DNA of 64,000 nt from Winogradskyella bathintestinalis (lineage in GTDB: Bacteria; Bacteroidota; Bacteroidia; Flavobacteriales; Flavobacteriaceae): NCBI RefSeq assembly GCF_030407435.1, contig NZ_JASDDK010000001.1, positions 868,001 to 932,000 on the forward strand. Reading direction: 5' to 3'. The notes below the pieces were generated by a model, which saw only the letters and a program-made list of their open reading frames with translations, was not told the origin of the DNA and searched no databases. Numbering within the stretch: the stretch's first letter is position 1; each line of letters starts with the position of its first letter. Shown here in pieces: positions 29,477 to 37,490 of the stretch. The translations under genes and the position numbers were made by a program.

Positions 29477-31153
29477 ATGAAAAGAATAGTTTATTGTTTA
29501 GCAATTTTGGGTTTAACCTTTGTTGGTTGTAATCCAATGGATGACATTTATGATGGTTTGGATACATCAGCAGATCCAATTGTAGGTTCTGAATCTTACA
29601 CGTTAACATCAGATGATTATACAGAATTAGATTTAGAATTTGGTAACTTTGGTTCAGAAGAAGATGCTAAAACTATATTACCTGGCTTTTTAGCTGAAAA
29701 GTACCCTTTTTGGGGAGAAGGTTCATCGGTAGTAGTGGGTTATGATTTATTCATTGGTAATGCTGAAGGAATTAATGATTACACAAATTCAGATGTTTAT
29801 GAATTTACGAACTCTAATTATGCAGCAACAGGTAGTGATGCATTTGGCTTCTATCCAGATGTTAATGCAACTTCTGCAATTCCTGAAATTCTAGATGCGC
29901 AAATCGCGGATCCGACAGAGGGACAAATAGTTTTAGCGAAATATGATCAATATACAGAGACTCCTGTAGTTGGATTAGCCGATTTAGTGGCTTATAATTT
30001 CGCAGGAAGTTTGCAAGGTTGGAATATTGTTGAAGAAAATGGCGATTACGACGTTTGGTCAACAGAAACAGGTAACATACGTGGTAATGGGTATTTTGAT
30101 GGAGACCAAAGAACAAATGCAGAATGGTTAGTATCACCATCTATAGATTTATCTGATGAGTCTGACCTAAAATTTCAAATAACTCAAGAACTTGATTTTG
30201 CAGGAGATGCATCCTTAGTGAAAATTTTAGTTTCTACAGATTATACAGATGATGTTTTTGCTGCCACTTGGGATGAAATTACTTTGGCAATGCCTGCAAC
30301 TGAAGATATGGCGTCTTCTGAAAACTATGATTTTTCTGCATATGATGGAGAAATTATTAATATTGCTTTTATGTATTCTTCAATAGGAGATGATGAAAGT
30401 ACACCCGATGTAGATGAAGGTGATGCATCTCGATGGAGAATTGCAAGTATGGCTATTAAAACTACAGGTGCAACTGGTGATACAAACTCTAAAGGTGAAT
30501 ACTTTATGTATGCAAGCGGTGCTTGGTCTGCAATTGATGGTGTTTATTATTTAAGCTCAGCTGATTTCGATTCAATGGGTGAAGGTTCAGGTCAACCAGG
30601 TCAATATGATAACTTTAGTAGTTCAATTTCGCCTGATAATTACTTACCAACTTTCTTGAGTTTAAACTTTCCTTATGCACAAGAAGAGGAAGAATTAGTT
30701 GTTATATATGATTATTACTCAAGTTCAAGTGGAGCACAAAGAAGAGGAAACTTATATACTGTAACTAATGGTGAATTTGTTGGACACGAGTCAACAGTTT
30801 CTAGAACATTACAGTTTGGTTTTGAAGATGGTGTTTGGATACCAGATAACACTATTAGATATACTCTGTCTGCTGATGATTATACTGTAATTGGTGCAGC
30901 TTTAGCAGATACATATCCCAATGCCACAAGCAGTATGCTTAACTATGGGAATATGGATAGAAGAGCAGGAAATACTGCTGAGTGGACTAACCCGATGGTG
31001 TTAGAGGCTATTAATGTAGTTTTAGATAACAACGTTCCATCTGCAGCAGAAGAACAAAAATATGTTGTTACTATTGAAGTTTATAATGGTAGTAATACTA
31101 CAGAAGATTTTGCTGTTATAAAAATGAATGGAGAATGGGTATACCAAGATTAA
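29477..31153 (+). CDS. Surface lipoprotein with choice-of-anchor-J-like domain and three repeated modules
   Basis: A 558-residue lipoprotein (Cys18, TFVGC). A choice-of-anchor J/DUF5017-like beta-sandwich fills about residues 168-330 (FAGSLQGWNIVEENG and AEWLVSPSIDLSD are typical). Around it I see three copies of one module that begins YxLxxxDY: residues 41-92, 357-413 and 462 onward. Each continues into a segment like lPxFLxxxyP. It pairs with the TonB receptor just upstream and probably binds that receptor's ligand, as SusD-like partners do, though it is not a SusD. Confidence 0.75.
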   Translation: MKRIVYCLAILGLTFVGCNPMDDIYDGLDTSADPIVGSESYTLTSDDYTELDLEFGNFGSEEDAKTILPGFLAEKYPFWGEGSSVVVGYDLFIGNAEGINDYTNSDVYEFTNSNYAATGSDAFGFYPDVNATSAIPEILDAQIADPTEGQIVLAKYDQYTETPVVGLADLVAYNFAGSLQGWNIVEENGDYDVWSTETGNIRGNGYFDGDQRTNAEWLVSPSIDLSDESDLKFQITQELDFAGDASLVKILVSTDYTDDVFAATWDEITLAMPATEDMASSENYDFSAYDGEIINIAFMYSSIGDDESTPDVDEGDASRWRIASMAIKTTGATGDTNSKGEYFMYASGAWSAIDGVYYLSSADFDSMGEGSGQPGQYDNFSSSISPDNYLPTFLSLNFPYAQEEEELVVIYDYYSSSSGAQRRGNLYTVTNGEFVGHESTVSRTLQFGFEDGVWIPDNTIRYTLSADDYTVIGAALADTYPNATSSMLNYGNMDRRAGNTAEWTNPMVLEAINVVLDNNVPSAAEEQKYVVTIEVYNGSNTTEDFAVIKMNGEWVYQD

Positions 31154-31179
31154 AATTGAAACTCATTTCTTAACGTAAT

Positions 31180-31215
31180 AAAAATGCCGCTGAAATTCAG
31201 CGGCATTTTTGTTTA
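31180..31215. terminator. Bidirectional terminator between the lipoprotein gene and gldD
   Basis: A 13-bp stem AAAATGCCGCTGA/TCAGCGGCATTTT with a 3-base loop has T-runs on both sides. It serves both converging genes. Confidence 0.92.
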
Positions 31216-31234
31216 TATAACTTTCTATTCGTAA

Positions 31235-31798
31235 TTATTTCCACTCAACGGTTTCCATAATACGCTTTATGTCTTTTTTTAAATATTCTGAAGCCGGATA
31301 AATAGAATCGTAATTTGGTTTCGCATAGAAATATAAAGAACCACTTAAAAAGTGAGAGGTGCTGTCTGTAACATAAAATTGAGATAGCGAAGCCGCGTTA
31401 CCGCCAATTTCATATAGCATCCCATAAACGTTGGTTTTTTTATTTTCAAAAAGATTACTCGAAATTTCATCAGCTTTAATAGTATGCTTTTGTGTAAGGT
31501 TTTGTGCATCTCTCATTAAGCTGTCTAGATTATTATTTACAGCTTTGTAAGTAAGATATATGGTAGCTTTCAAAGCCGGATATTTAACATCAATCCCATG
31601 AGTTTTTCCTAAAGATTTTTTAACGCTAATAGGGTCTGCAAGCTCATTTTTTTCGAATGAAAATGGTAAAGGGGCATCAACTTTTGTATAATCGGGCTGT
31701 GGGTACTCTAATCTTAAATAACCTTTTGGCTTTGGCAGCGGATCGTCTCCGCAACTTAACATTAACAGGCTTAAAATGGGTATTACGATTCTTTTCAT
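31235..31798 (-). CDS. gldD: Gliding motility lipoprotein GldD
   Basis: A 187-residue lipoprotein (Cys16, LMLSC) that matches GldD, starting after the lipobox with the typical KPKGYLRLEYP. GldD is required for gliding and for the type IX secretion system in Flavobacterium. It lies 66 bases after gldE on the minus strand, in the conserved order mutY-ssb-gldE-gldD. Confidence 0.94.
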   Translation of the reverse strand: MKRIVIPILSLLMLSCGDDPLPKPKGYLRLEYPQPDYTKVDAPLPFSFEKNELADPISVKKSLGKTHGIDVKYPALKATIYLTYKAVNNNLDSLMRDAQNLTQKHTIKADEISSNLFENKKTNVYGMLYEIGGNAASLSQFYVTDSTSHFLSGSLYFYAKPNYDSIYPASEYLKKDIKRIMETVEWK

Positions 31799-31864
31799 CT
31801 GTATTATTTATCGGTTATATCAAATTTCAGTAACGCGTTACTTTTGGCATTCAAAACACTTGGT

Positions 31865-33184
31865 TTAGGAATGTCTATTTTGTAACGTTAGTTTAATCTG
31901 TTTAATACGCTTGCGCTCCAAAGCTTCTATTGTAAATTCGTAATCTTCAAAATTTATTTTACTGCCAATTCTAGGAAATCCCCCTGAAATTTCAAGCACA
32001 AAGCCAGCAAGCGTTTCTGCCTCTCCCTTTCGAGCTTCAAATCGATCAGCATCATCTTCAATGCCAACAATTTTATAAACATCTTTTAGGGGTGTTTTGC
32101 CTTCAAAACTATAATTATTATTGTTTAATTTGGTATACACCAAATCCTCGTCATCGTATTCGTCACTAATATCTCCTACAATCTCTTCAATAATGTCTTC
32201 GAGAGAAACCAATCCAGAAGTGCCTCCATACTCATCTACAACGACTGCTAAATGAACTTTTTTAGTCTGAAACTCCACCATTAAATCGTCTAATTTCTTG
32301 TTTTCTGGCACAAAAAATGGTTCACGTAAAATGGTGGTCCAATCAAATGTTTTTTTATTTAAATGCGGTAGTAAATCCTTAACGTAAAGCACACCTTTTA
32401 TAGTGTCAATACTTTCTTCATAAACAGGAATCCTAGAATAGCCATTACCAATAATTTCATTTATAATAGATTCATAAGGTGTATCTAATCGCAGTGCAAA
32501 TAAATCCATTCTTGGACGCATTACTTGTTTAGTATCCGTGTTTCCGAATGACACAATACCTTTTAAAAGTTTTTGTTCTTCTTTGGTGGTGTCATCATCA
32601 TTAGTAAGTTCTAAAGCTTGCGATAGTTGATCTACGCTAAGGTTAGAGCGTTGTTTGGCAAATTTATTCTGAATTTGTATAGTTACAAACCGCATAGGTA
32701 AACTTAATGGAGAAAAAATTACATCTAGTATCTGTAATGGTCTCGCCATAAACGAAGAAAATTTAACACTATTTCTACTAGCGTAAATTTTAGGAATAAT
32801 CTCGCCGAATAGTAAAATTAGAAAGGTGGCAGAAACCACTTCAACTAAAAATCTAATAAGCGGAATAGTAATACTGTAAAAAATTGTTTCTCCTATATAC
32901 GCGAATAAAAGTACTACCGCAATATTTATAAAATTATTAGCAACTAAAATAGTTGCCAGTAGTTTTTTAGGCCGTTCTAAAAGTTTGGCAATAATTTGTA
33001 GGGGAATAGATTTATTCTCTAAACCTTCATCTATATTAGATTTGGTTAGTGAAAATAACGCTACTTCTGCTCCAGAAATTAGCGCCGAACACATCAATAA
33101 AACAATAAGAACTAAGATACTTGTTATAAAGGATGTATTAACTACTAGTAATTGTGAAATTAAAACCGTGGGTTCTGGGTCCAA
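31865..33184 (-). CDS. gldE: Gliding motility-associated protein GldE (CNNM/CorC-type)
   Basis: A 439-residue membrane protein of the HlyC/CorC family. An N-terminal DUF21 region has about four transmembrane helices (roughly residues 10-160). Two CBS domains follow at about 205-330 (VMRPRMDLFAL; YGGTSGLVSLEDIIEEIVGDI), with a C-terminal CorC_HlyC domain. In Flavobacterium, gldE adjoins gldD, and extra copies can partly compensate for gldD mutations. It lies 20 bases after ssb. Confidence 0.93.
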   Translation of the reverse strand: MDPEPTVLISQLLVVNTSFITSILVLIVLLMCSALISGAEVALFSLTKSNIDEGLENKSIPLQIIAKLLERPKKLLATILVANNFINIAVVLLFAYIGETIFYSITIPLIRFLVEVVSATFLILLFGEIIPKIYASRNSVKFSSFMARPLQILDVIFSPLSLPMRFVTIQIQNKFAKQRSNLSVDQLSQALELTNDDDTTKEEQKLLKGIVSFGNTDTKQVMRPRMDLFALRLDTPYESIINEIIGNGYSRIPVYEESIDTIKGVLYVKDLLPHLNKKTFDWTTILREPFFVPENKKLDDLMVEFQTKKVHLAVVVDEYGGTSGLVSLEDIIEEIVGDISDEYDDEDLVYTKLNNNNYSFEGKTPLKDVYKIVGIEDDADRFEARKGEAETLAGFVLEISGGFPRIGSKINFEDYEFTIEALERKRIKQIKLTLQNRHS

Positions 33185-33204
33185 GTTGGTGTGAAATTAT
33201 AGGA

Positions 33205-33657
33205 TTAAAATGGTAAATCATCATCACCTTCTGGTTCTGCTTTGCTTGGTGCAGATTTTGGGGTTTGAGGATTGGTGTTTATAGTGTTCGATTTCTGCGA
33301 TTGTTGCGATTGTTGATCATTTTTCGGGGTTAAAAACGTAAACTCGTCACATTGAATTTCTGTTGAGTAACGTTCCATACCTTTATCGTCGGTCCACTTT
33401 CTCGTTTTTATGCGTCCTTCAATATAAACTTTATCTCCTTTGGTTAGGTACTTTTCGCAAATTTCAGCTGCTTTATTTCTGACCACAATATTGTGCCATT
33501 CGGTATTGGTGATGCGTTCGTTGGTTTGTTTACTAGTGTAACTTTCACTAGTTGCCAGAGGAAAACGTCCAACACAATTTTTATCATCAAAATAATGCAT
33601 TTTAACTTCGTCTCCTAAGTTTCCAATTAACATCACTTTATTCAATGTTCCAGCCAT
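33205..33657 (-). CDS. ssb: Single-stranded DNA-binding protein
   Basis: A 150-residue SSB: an N-terminal OB fold (about 1-110, with NTEWHNIVVRNKAAEICEKYL and GRIKTRKWTD), a Q/N/P-rich linker, and the acidic tip DDDLPF at 145-150 that recruits repair and replication partners. A DUF3127 protein encoded at 49858-50235 ends in the nearly identical NDDLPF. ssb has its own -7 box and lies 87 bases after mutY. Confidence 0.97.
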   Translation of the reverse strand: MAGTLNKVMLIGNLGDEVKMHYFDDKNCVGRFPLATSESYTSKQTNERITNTEWHNIVVRNKAAEICEKYLTKGDKVYIEGRIKTRKWTDDKGMERYSTEIQCDEFTFLTPKNDQQSQQSQKSNTINTNPQTPKSAPSKAEPEGDDDLPF

Positions 33658-33679
33658 AATTTTATCGTTTAATGAGTTA

Positions 33680-33687
33680 CAAAGTTA
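33680..33687 (-). promoter_or_regulatory. TAnnTTTG promoter for ssb-gldE-gldD
   Basis: TAACTTTG on the minus strand, 22 bases before the ssb ATG, matches the -7 box. Confidence 0.6.
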
Positions 33688-33744
33688 CTGAATTGCCTAA
33701 TGAGTATATTAAAAGTACTAAAAAAATGTGATTTCTTTATGGTT

Positions 33745-34785
33745 CTAAAACTTGAAAACTTCTATAAAGTCGCTAATCAATACAGGTGTAGGATATTTAA
33801 TTAATGACTCTATCGGAATAGCATCTATAGGTAGTTCTTCAACCATAATAACCCAAAACTTGGTATAAAGATGTTGGTGCGACAGTTTGTGTACGATGTC
33901 GGTTTCATTATAAAGAGAGTAATCCACTGAGTTTACTTTTAAAAATGAATTATCTAAATCCATCAAATGGAATTCTTCAGAGTTGAGACTTTTGTTGGAT
34001 TCAATTAAAGGAAATTGGTATAGGTTTTGCCAAATTCCTTTGGTGTCTCGTTTTTCAAAAAGCGTGTTATGGTTATTGTCGATATAAACTAAAAAGTTAA
34101 AATATTTAGTGGTTATTTTAGTTTTCTTCTGCTTTACAGGCAGCGCATCAACCTTTTTTTTCTGAAAAGCTACACAACTAATTTGTAATGGGCATGTGGA
34201 ACAATTGGGGTTTTTTGGCTTGCATTGCAAAGCGCCAAATTCCATAATAGCTTGATTATACGTAGCTGGATTTTCTTTATCTATCAGAGTAGTGGCTAAA
34301 GTTTTAAATTCTTTGATGCCTTTTGTTGAATTTATTGCGGTTTCTATACCAAAATACCGAGATAATACTCTGTAAACATTGCCATCTACTACTGCTGCCA
34401 CTTCGTTGAAAGCAAAGGAAGCTATAGCACTTGCAGTATAGTCACCAACTCCTTTTAATTGTAACAGGTCTTTGTAATTATCGGGAAATTCACCTTCAAG
34501 ATTATTGACGATATGTTTTGCTGTAGTATGTAGATTACGAGCTCTAGAATAATAACCCAGACCTTGCCATAATTTTAGTACAGCGGTTTCAGAAGCTTTA
34601 GCTAAGTCGTAAATAGTTGGATATTTGTTAATAAATGCTTCATAATAAGGTAATCCTTGTTTTACTTGGGTTTGTTGTAAAATAATTTCCGAGAGCCAAA
34701 TATGATATGGGTTATTAGTTTCTCGCCAGGGTAATGGACGTTTATTTGTTGAATACCAGTTAATTAGTTTGTGTTTAAAATCCAT
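33745..34785 (-). CDS. mutY: A/G-specific adenine glycosylase
   Basis: MutY removes adenine mispaired with 8-oxoguanine. The 346-residue protein has the HhH-GPD domain (LSEIILQQTQV with the catalytic Glu; LKGVGDYTASAIASFAF; VDGNVYRVLSR). The iron-sulfur loop is C-x6-C-x2-C-x5-C (CKPKNPNCSTCPLQISC), and the C-terminal NUDIX-like domain reads the 8-oxoG. It is the first gene of mutY-ssb-gldE-gldD. Confidence 0.96.
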   Translation of the reverse strand: MDFKHKLINWYSTNKRPLPWRETNNPYHIWLSEIILQQTQVKQGLPYYEAFINKYPTIYDLAKASETAVLKLWQGLGYYSRARNLHTTAKHIVNNLEGEFPDNYKDLLQLKGVGDYTASAIASFAFNEVAAVVDGNVYRVLSRYFGIETAINSTKGIKEFKTLATTLIDKENPATYNQAIMEFGALQCKPKNPNCSTCPLQISCVAFQKKKVDALPVKQKKTKITTKYFNFLVYIDNNHNTLFEKRDTKGIWQNLYQFPLIESNKSLNSEEFHLMDLDNSFLKVNSVDYSLYNETDIVHKLSHQHLYTKFWVIMVEELPIDAIPIESLIKYPTPVLISDFIEVFKF

Positions 34786-34847
34786 TGGGGTTTTTTAAGA
34801 AAAAGCGAAATTAAATGTTTATTGTGTTAAATTTTAATTAATTACAC

Positions 34848-34879
34848 TTGAACTATTGAAATAAAATTACTTATATTTG
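34848..34879 (+). promoter_or_regulatory. Promoter for the HU gene (TTG-N21-TAnnTTTG)
   Basis: TTG at 34848-34850, a 21-base spacer and TATATTTG at 34872-34879 make a full Bacteroidota promoter, 41 bases before the ATG. It is one of the best in the window. Confidence 0.75.
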
Positions 34880-34919
34880 CAATCCCTTAGAATAAATAGT
34901 AACCCTAAAACTAATAACA

Positions 34920-35210
34920 ATGACAAAAGCCGATTTGGTAGCAAAAATATCTGATAAATTGGGTATTGAAAAAGGTGACGTACAAGCGACTGTAGAAACC
35001 TTTATGGAAGAAGTAAAAACATCTTTAGAAAGCGGAGACAACGTATATTTAAGAGGTTTTGGAAGTTTCATTATTAAAACAAGAGCTGAAAAAACAGGTC
35101 GTAATATTTCAAAAAATACTACAATAAAAATTCCAGCTCATAACATTCCAGCATTTAAACCAGCTAAAGTATTTTTAGAAGGAGTTAAATCTAATGTTGA
35201 GGTTAACTAA
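34920..35210 (+). CDS. HU/IHF-family DNA-binding protein
   Basis: A 96-residue nucleoid protein of the bacterial HU/IHF family. It starts MTKADLVAKISDKLG, and the DNA-binding arm GFGSFIIKTRAEKTGRNISKN is at about 46-66, followed by the typical IPAHNIPAFKPAK. It is divergent from mutY and followed 43 bases later by a tiny basic protein gene and then RNase E/G. Confidence 0.96.
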   Translation: MTKADLVAKISDKLGIEKGDVQATVETFMEEVKTSLESGDNVYLRGFGSFIIKTRAEKTGRNISKNTTIKIPAHNIPAFKPAKVFLEGVKSNVEVN

Positions 35211-35253
35211 GAAAGCATTTAAACAAAATATTAATTAAAAAGAATTATTTATT

Positions 35254-35343
35254 ATGCCAAGTGGTAAAAAAAGAAAAAGACACAAGGTAGCGACGCATAA
35301 GCGTAAAAAACGTAGACGCGCTAATCGTCATAAAAAGAAATAA
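35254..35343 (+). CDS. 29-residue very basic protein, bS22/mS38 (AURKAIP1/COX24)-like
   Basis: A tiny open frame, ATG to TAA, that encodes 29 residues, 19 of them Lys, Arg or His, starting MPSGKKRKRHK and ending RANRHKKK. The spacing of basic residues around the central THKRKK resembles the C-terminal segment of the mS38/AURKAIP1/COX24 ribosomal family and the actinobacterial bS22 mini-protein. That relation is my inference from pattern. The frame lies between the HU and RNase E/G genes and is followed directly by its own terminator, which supports a real gene. A function in the ribosome is likely. Confidence 0.75.
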   Translation: MPSGKKRKRHKVATHKRKKRRRANRHKKK

Positions 35344-35350
35344 ATTGTTA

Positions 35351-35376
35351 AAAGTAGTTTTATAACTACTTTTTTC
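35351..35376 (+). terminator. Intrinsic terminator after the mini basic protein gene
   Basis: A 9-bp stem AAAGTAGTT/AACTACTTT with a 4-base loop is followed by T-rich sequence, 8 bases after the stop codon. Confidence 0.85.
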
Positions 35377-35396
35377 AGTTTGGACAGCTATTGAAA

Positions 35397-35424
35397 TTCA
35401 ATATTATTTAAGAATAATATTGAA
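35397..35424. repeat. 12-bp perfect inverted repeat
   Basis: TTCAATATTATT and AATAATATTGAA with a 4-base loop (TAAG). No T-tract follows on either side, so its role is open: a second-site terminator, an mRNA end stabiliser or a protein site. Confidence 0.4.
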
Positions 35425-35481
35425 TACTATTTACAAAAACGTTCTTTGATATAGAATCTAGGGTATTTAATAGAGTACATC

Positions 35482-35489
35482 TAGATTTG
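35482..35489 (+). promoter_or_regulatory. TAnnTTTG promoter for RNase E/G
   Basis: TAGATTTG matches the -7 box; the predicted start falls near 35496, about 80 bases before the ATG. Confidence 0.55.
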
Positions 35490-35496
35490 CTGGATT

Positions 35497-35512
35497 CCCG
35501 ATTGTAATCGGG
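35497..35512 (+). promoter_or_regulatory. Hairpin at the 5' end of the RNase E/G mRNA
   Basis: CCCGATT-GT-AATCGGG is a 7-bp stem that would sit at the very start of the predicted message. 5'-terminal hairpins can protect an mRNA, and RNase E genes are often autoregulated through the leader. The hairpin sequence may also be a dispersed repeat. Confidence 0.45.
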
Positions 35513-35577
35513 ACCTGTGTCAAATAATTTAGTAAAATCCATCTACCTCAATGAAGAGTTAGATATAAATTAACATT

Positions 35578-37122
35578 ATGAACAATGAATTAATCGTAAG
35601 ATCGAGTTCAGATATTGTTGATTTTGCCTTATTAAAAGATGGAAAACTTATTGAATTACATAAAGACGAAGAGGATAACAACTTTGCAGTTGGTGATATT
35701 TTTATTGCCAAAATACGTAAAGTTATTCCTGGTTTAAACGCTGCGTTTGTTAACGTAGGGTATGAGAAAGATGGTTTTTTACACTATCATGATCTGGGAC
35801 CGCAATTGCCTTCACTTTTAAAATTCATTAAACGTGTAAGCACGGGGAAATTAAGGGATTACACCCTAAAAGACTTTCCGATGGAAAAGGATTTAGATAA
35901 ACATGGCAGTGTTGCAAATGCTATAAAATCTAATCAATCCATCTTAGTACAAGTAGTAAAAGAACCAATCTCTACTAAAGGACCACGCATTAGCTCAGAA
36001 TTATCTATTGCGGGTAGGTATATAGTTTTGGTGCCTTTTTCGAATCGTATTTCAATTTCACAAAAAATTGATTCTCAAGAAGAAAAGGACCGTTTAAAAA
36101 GACTAGTAAAAAGTATCACACCTAAGGGATTTGGCGTTATTATTCGTACCGTAGCAGAAGGCAAGAAAGTTGCCGAGCTAGATAGTGATTTACAAAATTT
36201 GCTGGATCGATGGACAGCAATGTGTAAAAAATTGTACAAGGCTCATCACCCAACCAAAGTATTGGGAGAAATGAACAAAGCTTCCTCAATATTGAGAGAT
36301 ATTTTTAACGATTCATTCTCTGGTATTGTTGTAGATGATGAAGAGATGTACTTACAAGTAAAAGATTACGTGCAACAAATTGCACCGAAAAAAGAGTCTA
36401 TAGTAAAGTACTACAAAAATGGTGTTCCAATTTTTGAGAAATTTGGCATAGAACGCCAGATTAAAACATCATTTGGGAGAACAGTTTCTATGGCGAAAGG
36501 CGCTTATTTGGTAATAGAACATACTGAAGCACTACATGTTGTAGATGTTAACAGTGGTAACCGATCTAATAAAGAAAAGAACCAAGAAGACACCGCTTTA
36601 GAAGTCAATATGATCTCTGCTCAAGAAATTGCCAGACAATTACGATTACGTGATATGGGAGGTATTATCGTTATAGATTTTATCGATATGGGAAAAGCAG
36701 AGAACAGAAAAAAGCTTTACAATTATCTCAGAGATGAGATGAAAGACGACAAAGCAAAGCATAAAATATTGCCGCCGAGTAAGTTTGGATTAGTGCAAAT
36801 AACCAGACAGCGTGTTAGGCCAGAACGCAATATTAAAACGAAAGAAGAAAATCCGAATCTCGTAGGAGGCGATGAAATCGAAGCACCAATTAAAGTGGTA
36901 GAACGCATTAATCAAGACCTTGAGCGCATTTTTAGAAAAGACTATAAAAAGATAACACTAAATGCACATCCTTTTATAGCAGCCTTTTTAACCAAAGGGT
37001 TTCCATCAGTACGTTCAAAATGGTTTTTTGAACACAAAAAATGGGTAAAAGTTTTACCTAGAGATGCTTACACATATCTTGAATACCATTTTTATGATAA
37101 AGATGGCAACAAAATCAAATAA
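35578..37122 (+). CDS. Ribonuclease E/G family protein
   Basis: A 514-residue endoribonuclease of the Rne/Rng family. An S1-like RNA-binding domain is at the N-terminus (VGDIFIAKIRKVIPGLNAAFVNVGYEKDGFLHYHDL), followed by the catalytic region (GAYLVIEHTEALHVVDVNSG; GGIIVIDFIDM with the metal-binding aspartates). The C-terminus is short, as in RNase G, without a degradosome scaffold. It is a core enzyme of RNA processing. It lies in the conserved HU-mini protein-RNase order and is followed by a terminator. Confidence 0.95.
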   Translation: MNNELIVRSSSDIVDFALLKDGKLIELHKDEEDNNFAVGDIFIAKIRKVIPGLNAAFVNVGYEKDGFLHYHDLGPQLPSLLKFIKRVSTGKLRDYTLKDFPMEKDLDKHGSVANAIKSNQSILVQVVKEPISTKGPRISSELSIAGRYIVLVPFSNRISISQKIDSQEEKDRLKRLVKSITPKGFGVIIRTVAEGKKVAELDSDLQNLLDRWTAMCKKLYKAHHPTKVLGEMNKASSILRDIFNDSFSGIVVDDEEMYLQVKDYVQQIAPKKESIVKYYKNGVPIFEKFGIERQIKTSFGRTVSMAKGAYLVIEHTEALHVVDVNSGNRSNKEKNQEDTALEVNMISAQEIARQLRLRDMGGIIVIDFIDMGKAENRKKLYNYLRDEMKDDKAKHKILPPSKFGLVQITRQRVRPERNIKTKEENPNLVGGDEIEAPIKVVERINQDLERIFRKDYKKITLNAHPFIAAFLTKGFPSVRSKWFFEHKKWVKVLPRDAYTYLEYHFYDKDGNKIK

Positions 37123-37136
37123 TATCTATTAAAAAA

Positions 37137-37167
37137 AGCCCAATTGATTTCTCAATTGGGCTTCTTT
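37137..37167 (+). terminator. Intrinsic terminator after RNase E/G gene
   Basis: An 11-bp stem AGCCCAATTGA/TCAATTGGGCT with a 4-base loop is followed by TCTTTG; the opposite strand has seven T, so it may also serve minus-strand transcripts. Confidence 0.85.
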
Positions 37168-37188
37168 GTTTTAAATAAAAAAATATTC

Positions 37189-37299
37189 TTATTTGTAACG
37201 TCTTCTAGTGTTCCAAACTATCGAACTTGCGTTATTAAATTTTAAAGTTTTTGTGCCTACTTTACTTTCTGCAACTATTCTATTACTTGTTTTCATCAT
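37189..37299 (-). CDS. Candidate 36-residue basic protein
   Basis: An open frame in an otherwise empty 370-base gap, starting ATG at 37299 (or 37296) and ending TAA at 37189. The product has nine Lys or Arg residues and ends in WNTRRRYK. I do not recognise it. The support is positional: a perfect TAnnTTTG box lies 35 bases upstream with a TTG 23 bases further, and the terminator at 37137-37167 has a T-tract on this strand. It could instead be a small RNA. Confidence 0.45.
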   Translation of the reverse strand: MMKTSNRIVAESKVGTKTLKFNNASSIVWNTRRRYK

Positions 37300-37334
37300 C
37301 AAATTGTATTTCTTCGTGTTTGTTAAAACGGGTG

Positions 37335-37342
37335 CAAATTTA
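37335..37342 (-). promoter_or_regulatory. TAnnTTTG promoter for the 36-residue ORF
   Basis: TAAATTTG on the minus strand with TTG 23 bases upstream. The predicted transcript starts about 30 bases before the ATG. Confidence 0.5.
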
Positions 37343-37490
37343 CGCTCGTTATAAGCCTTAGAAAACAACAGATTTGATATGTTTATATGCTATTTTAACC
37401 TTGTTTGGTTTTTTTAAGAAAAAATGGGTAAAAATAAAATAGCTCATAAAAAACGACAAAAATTTTCAGGTTACTTTTATATTAACAATT

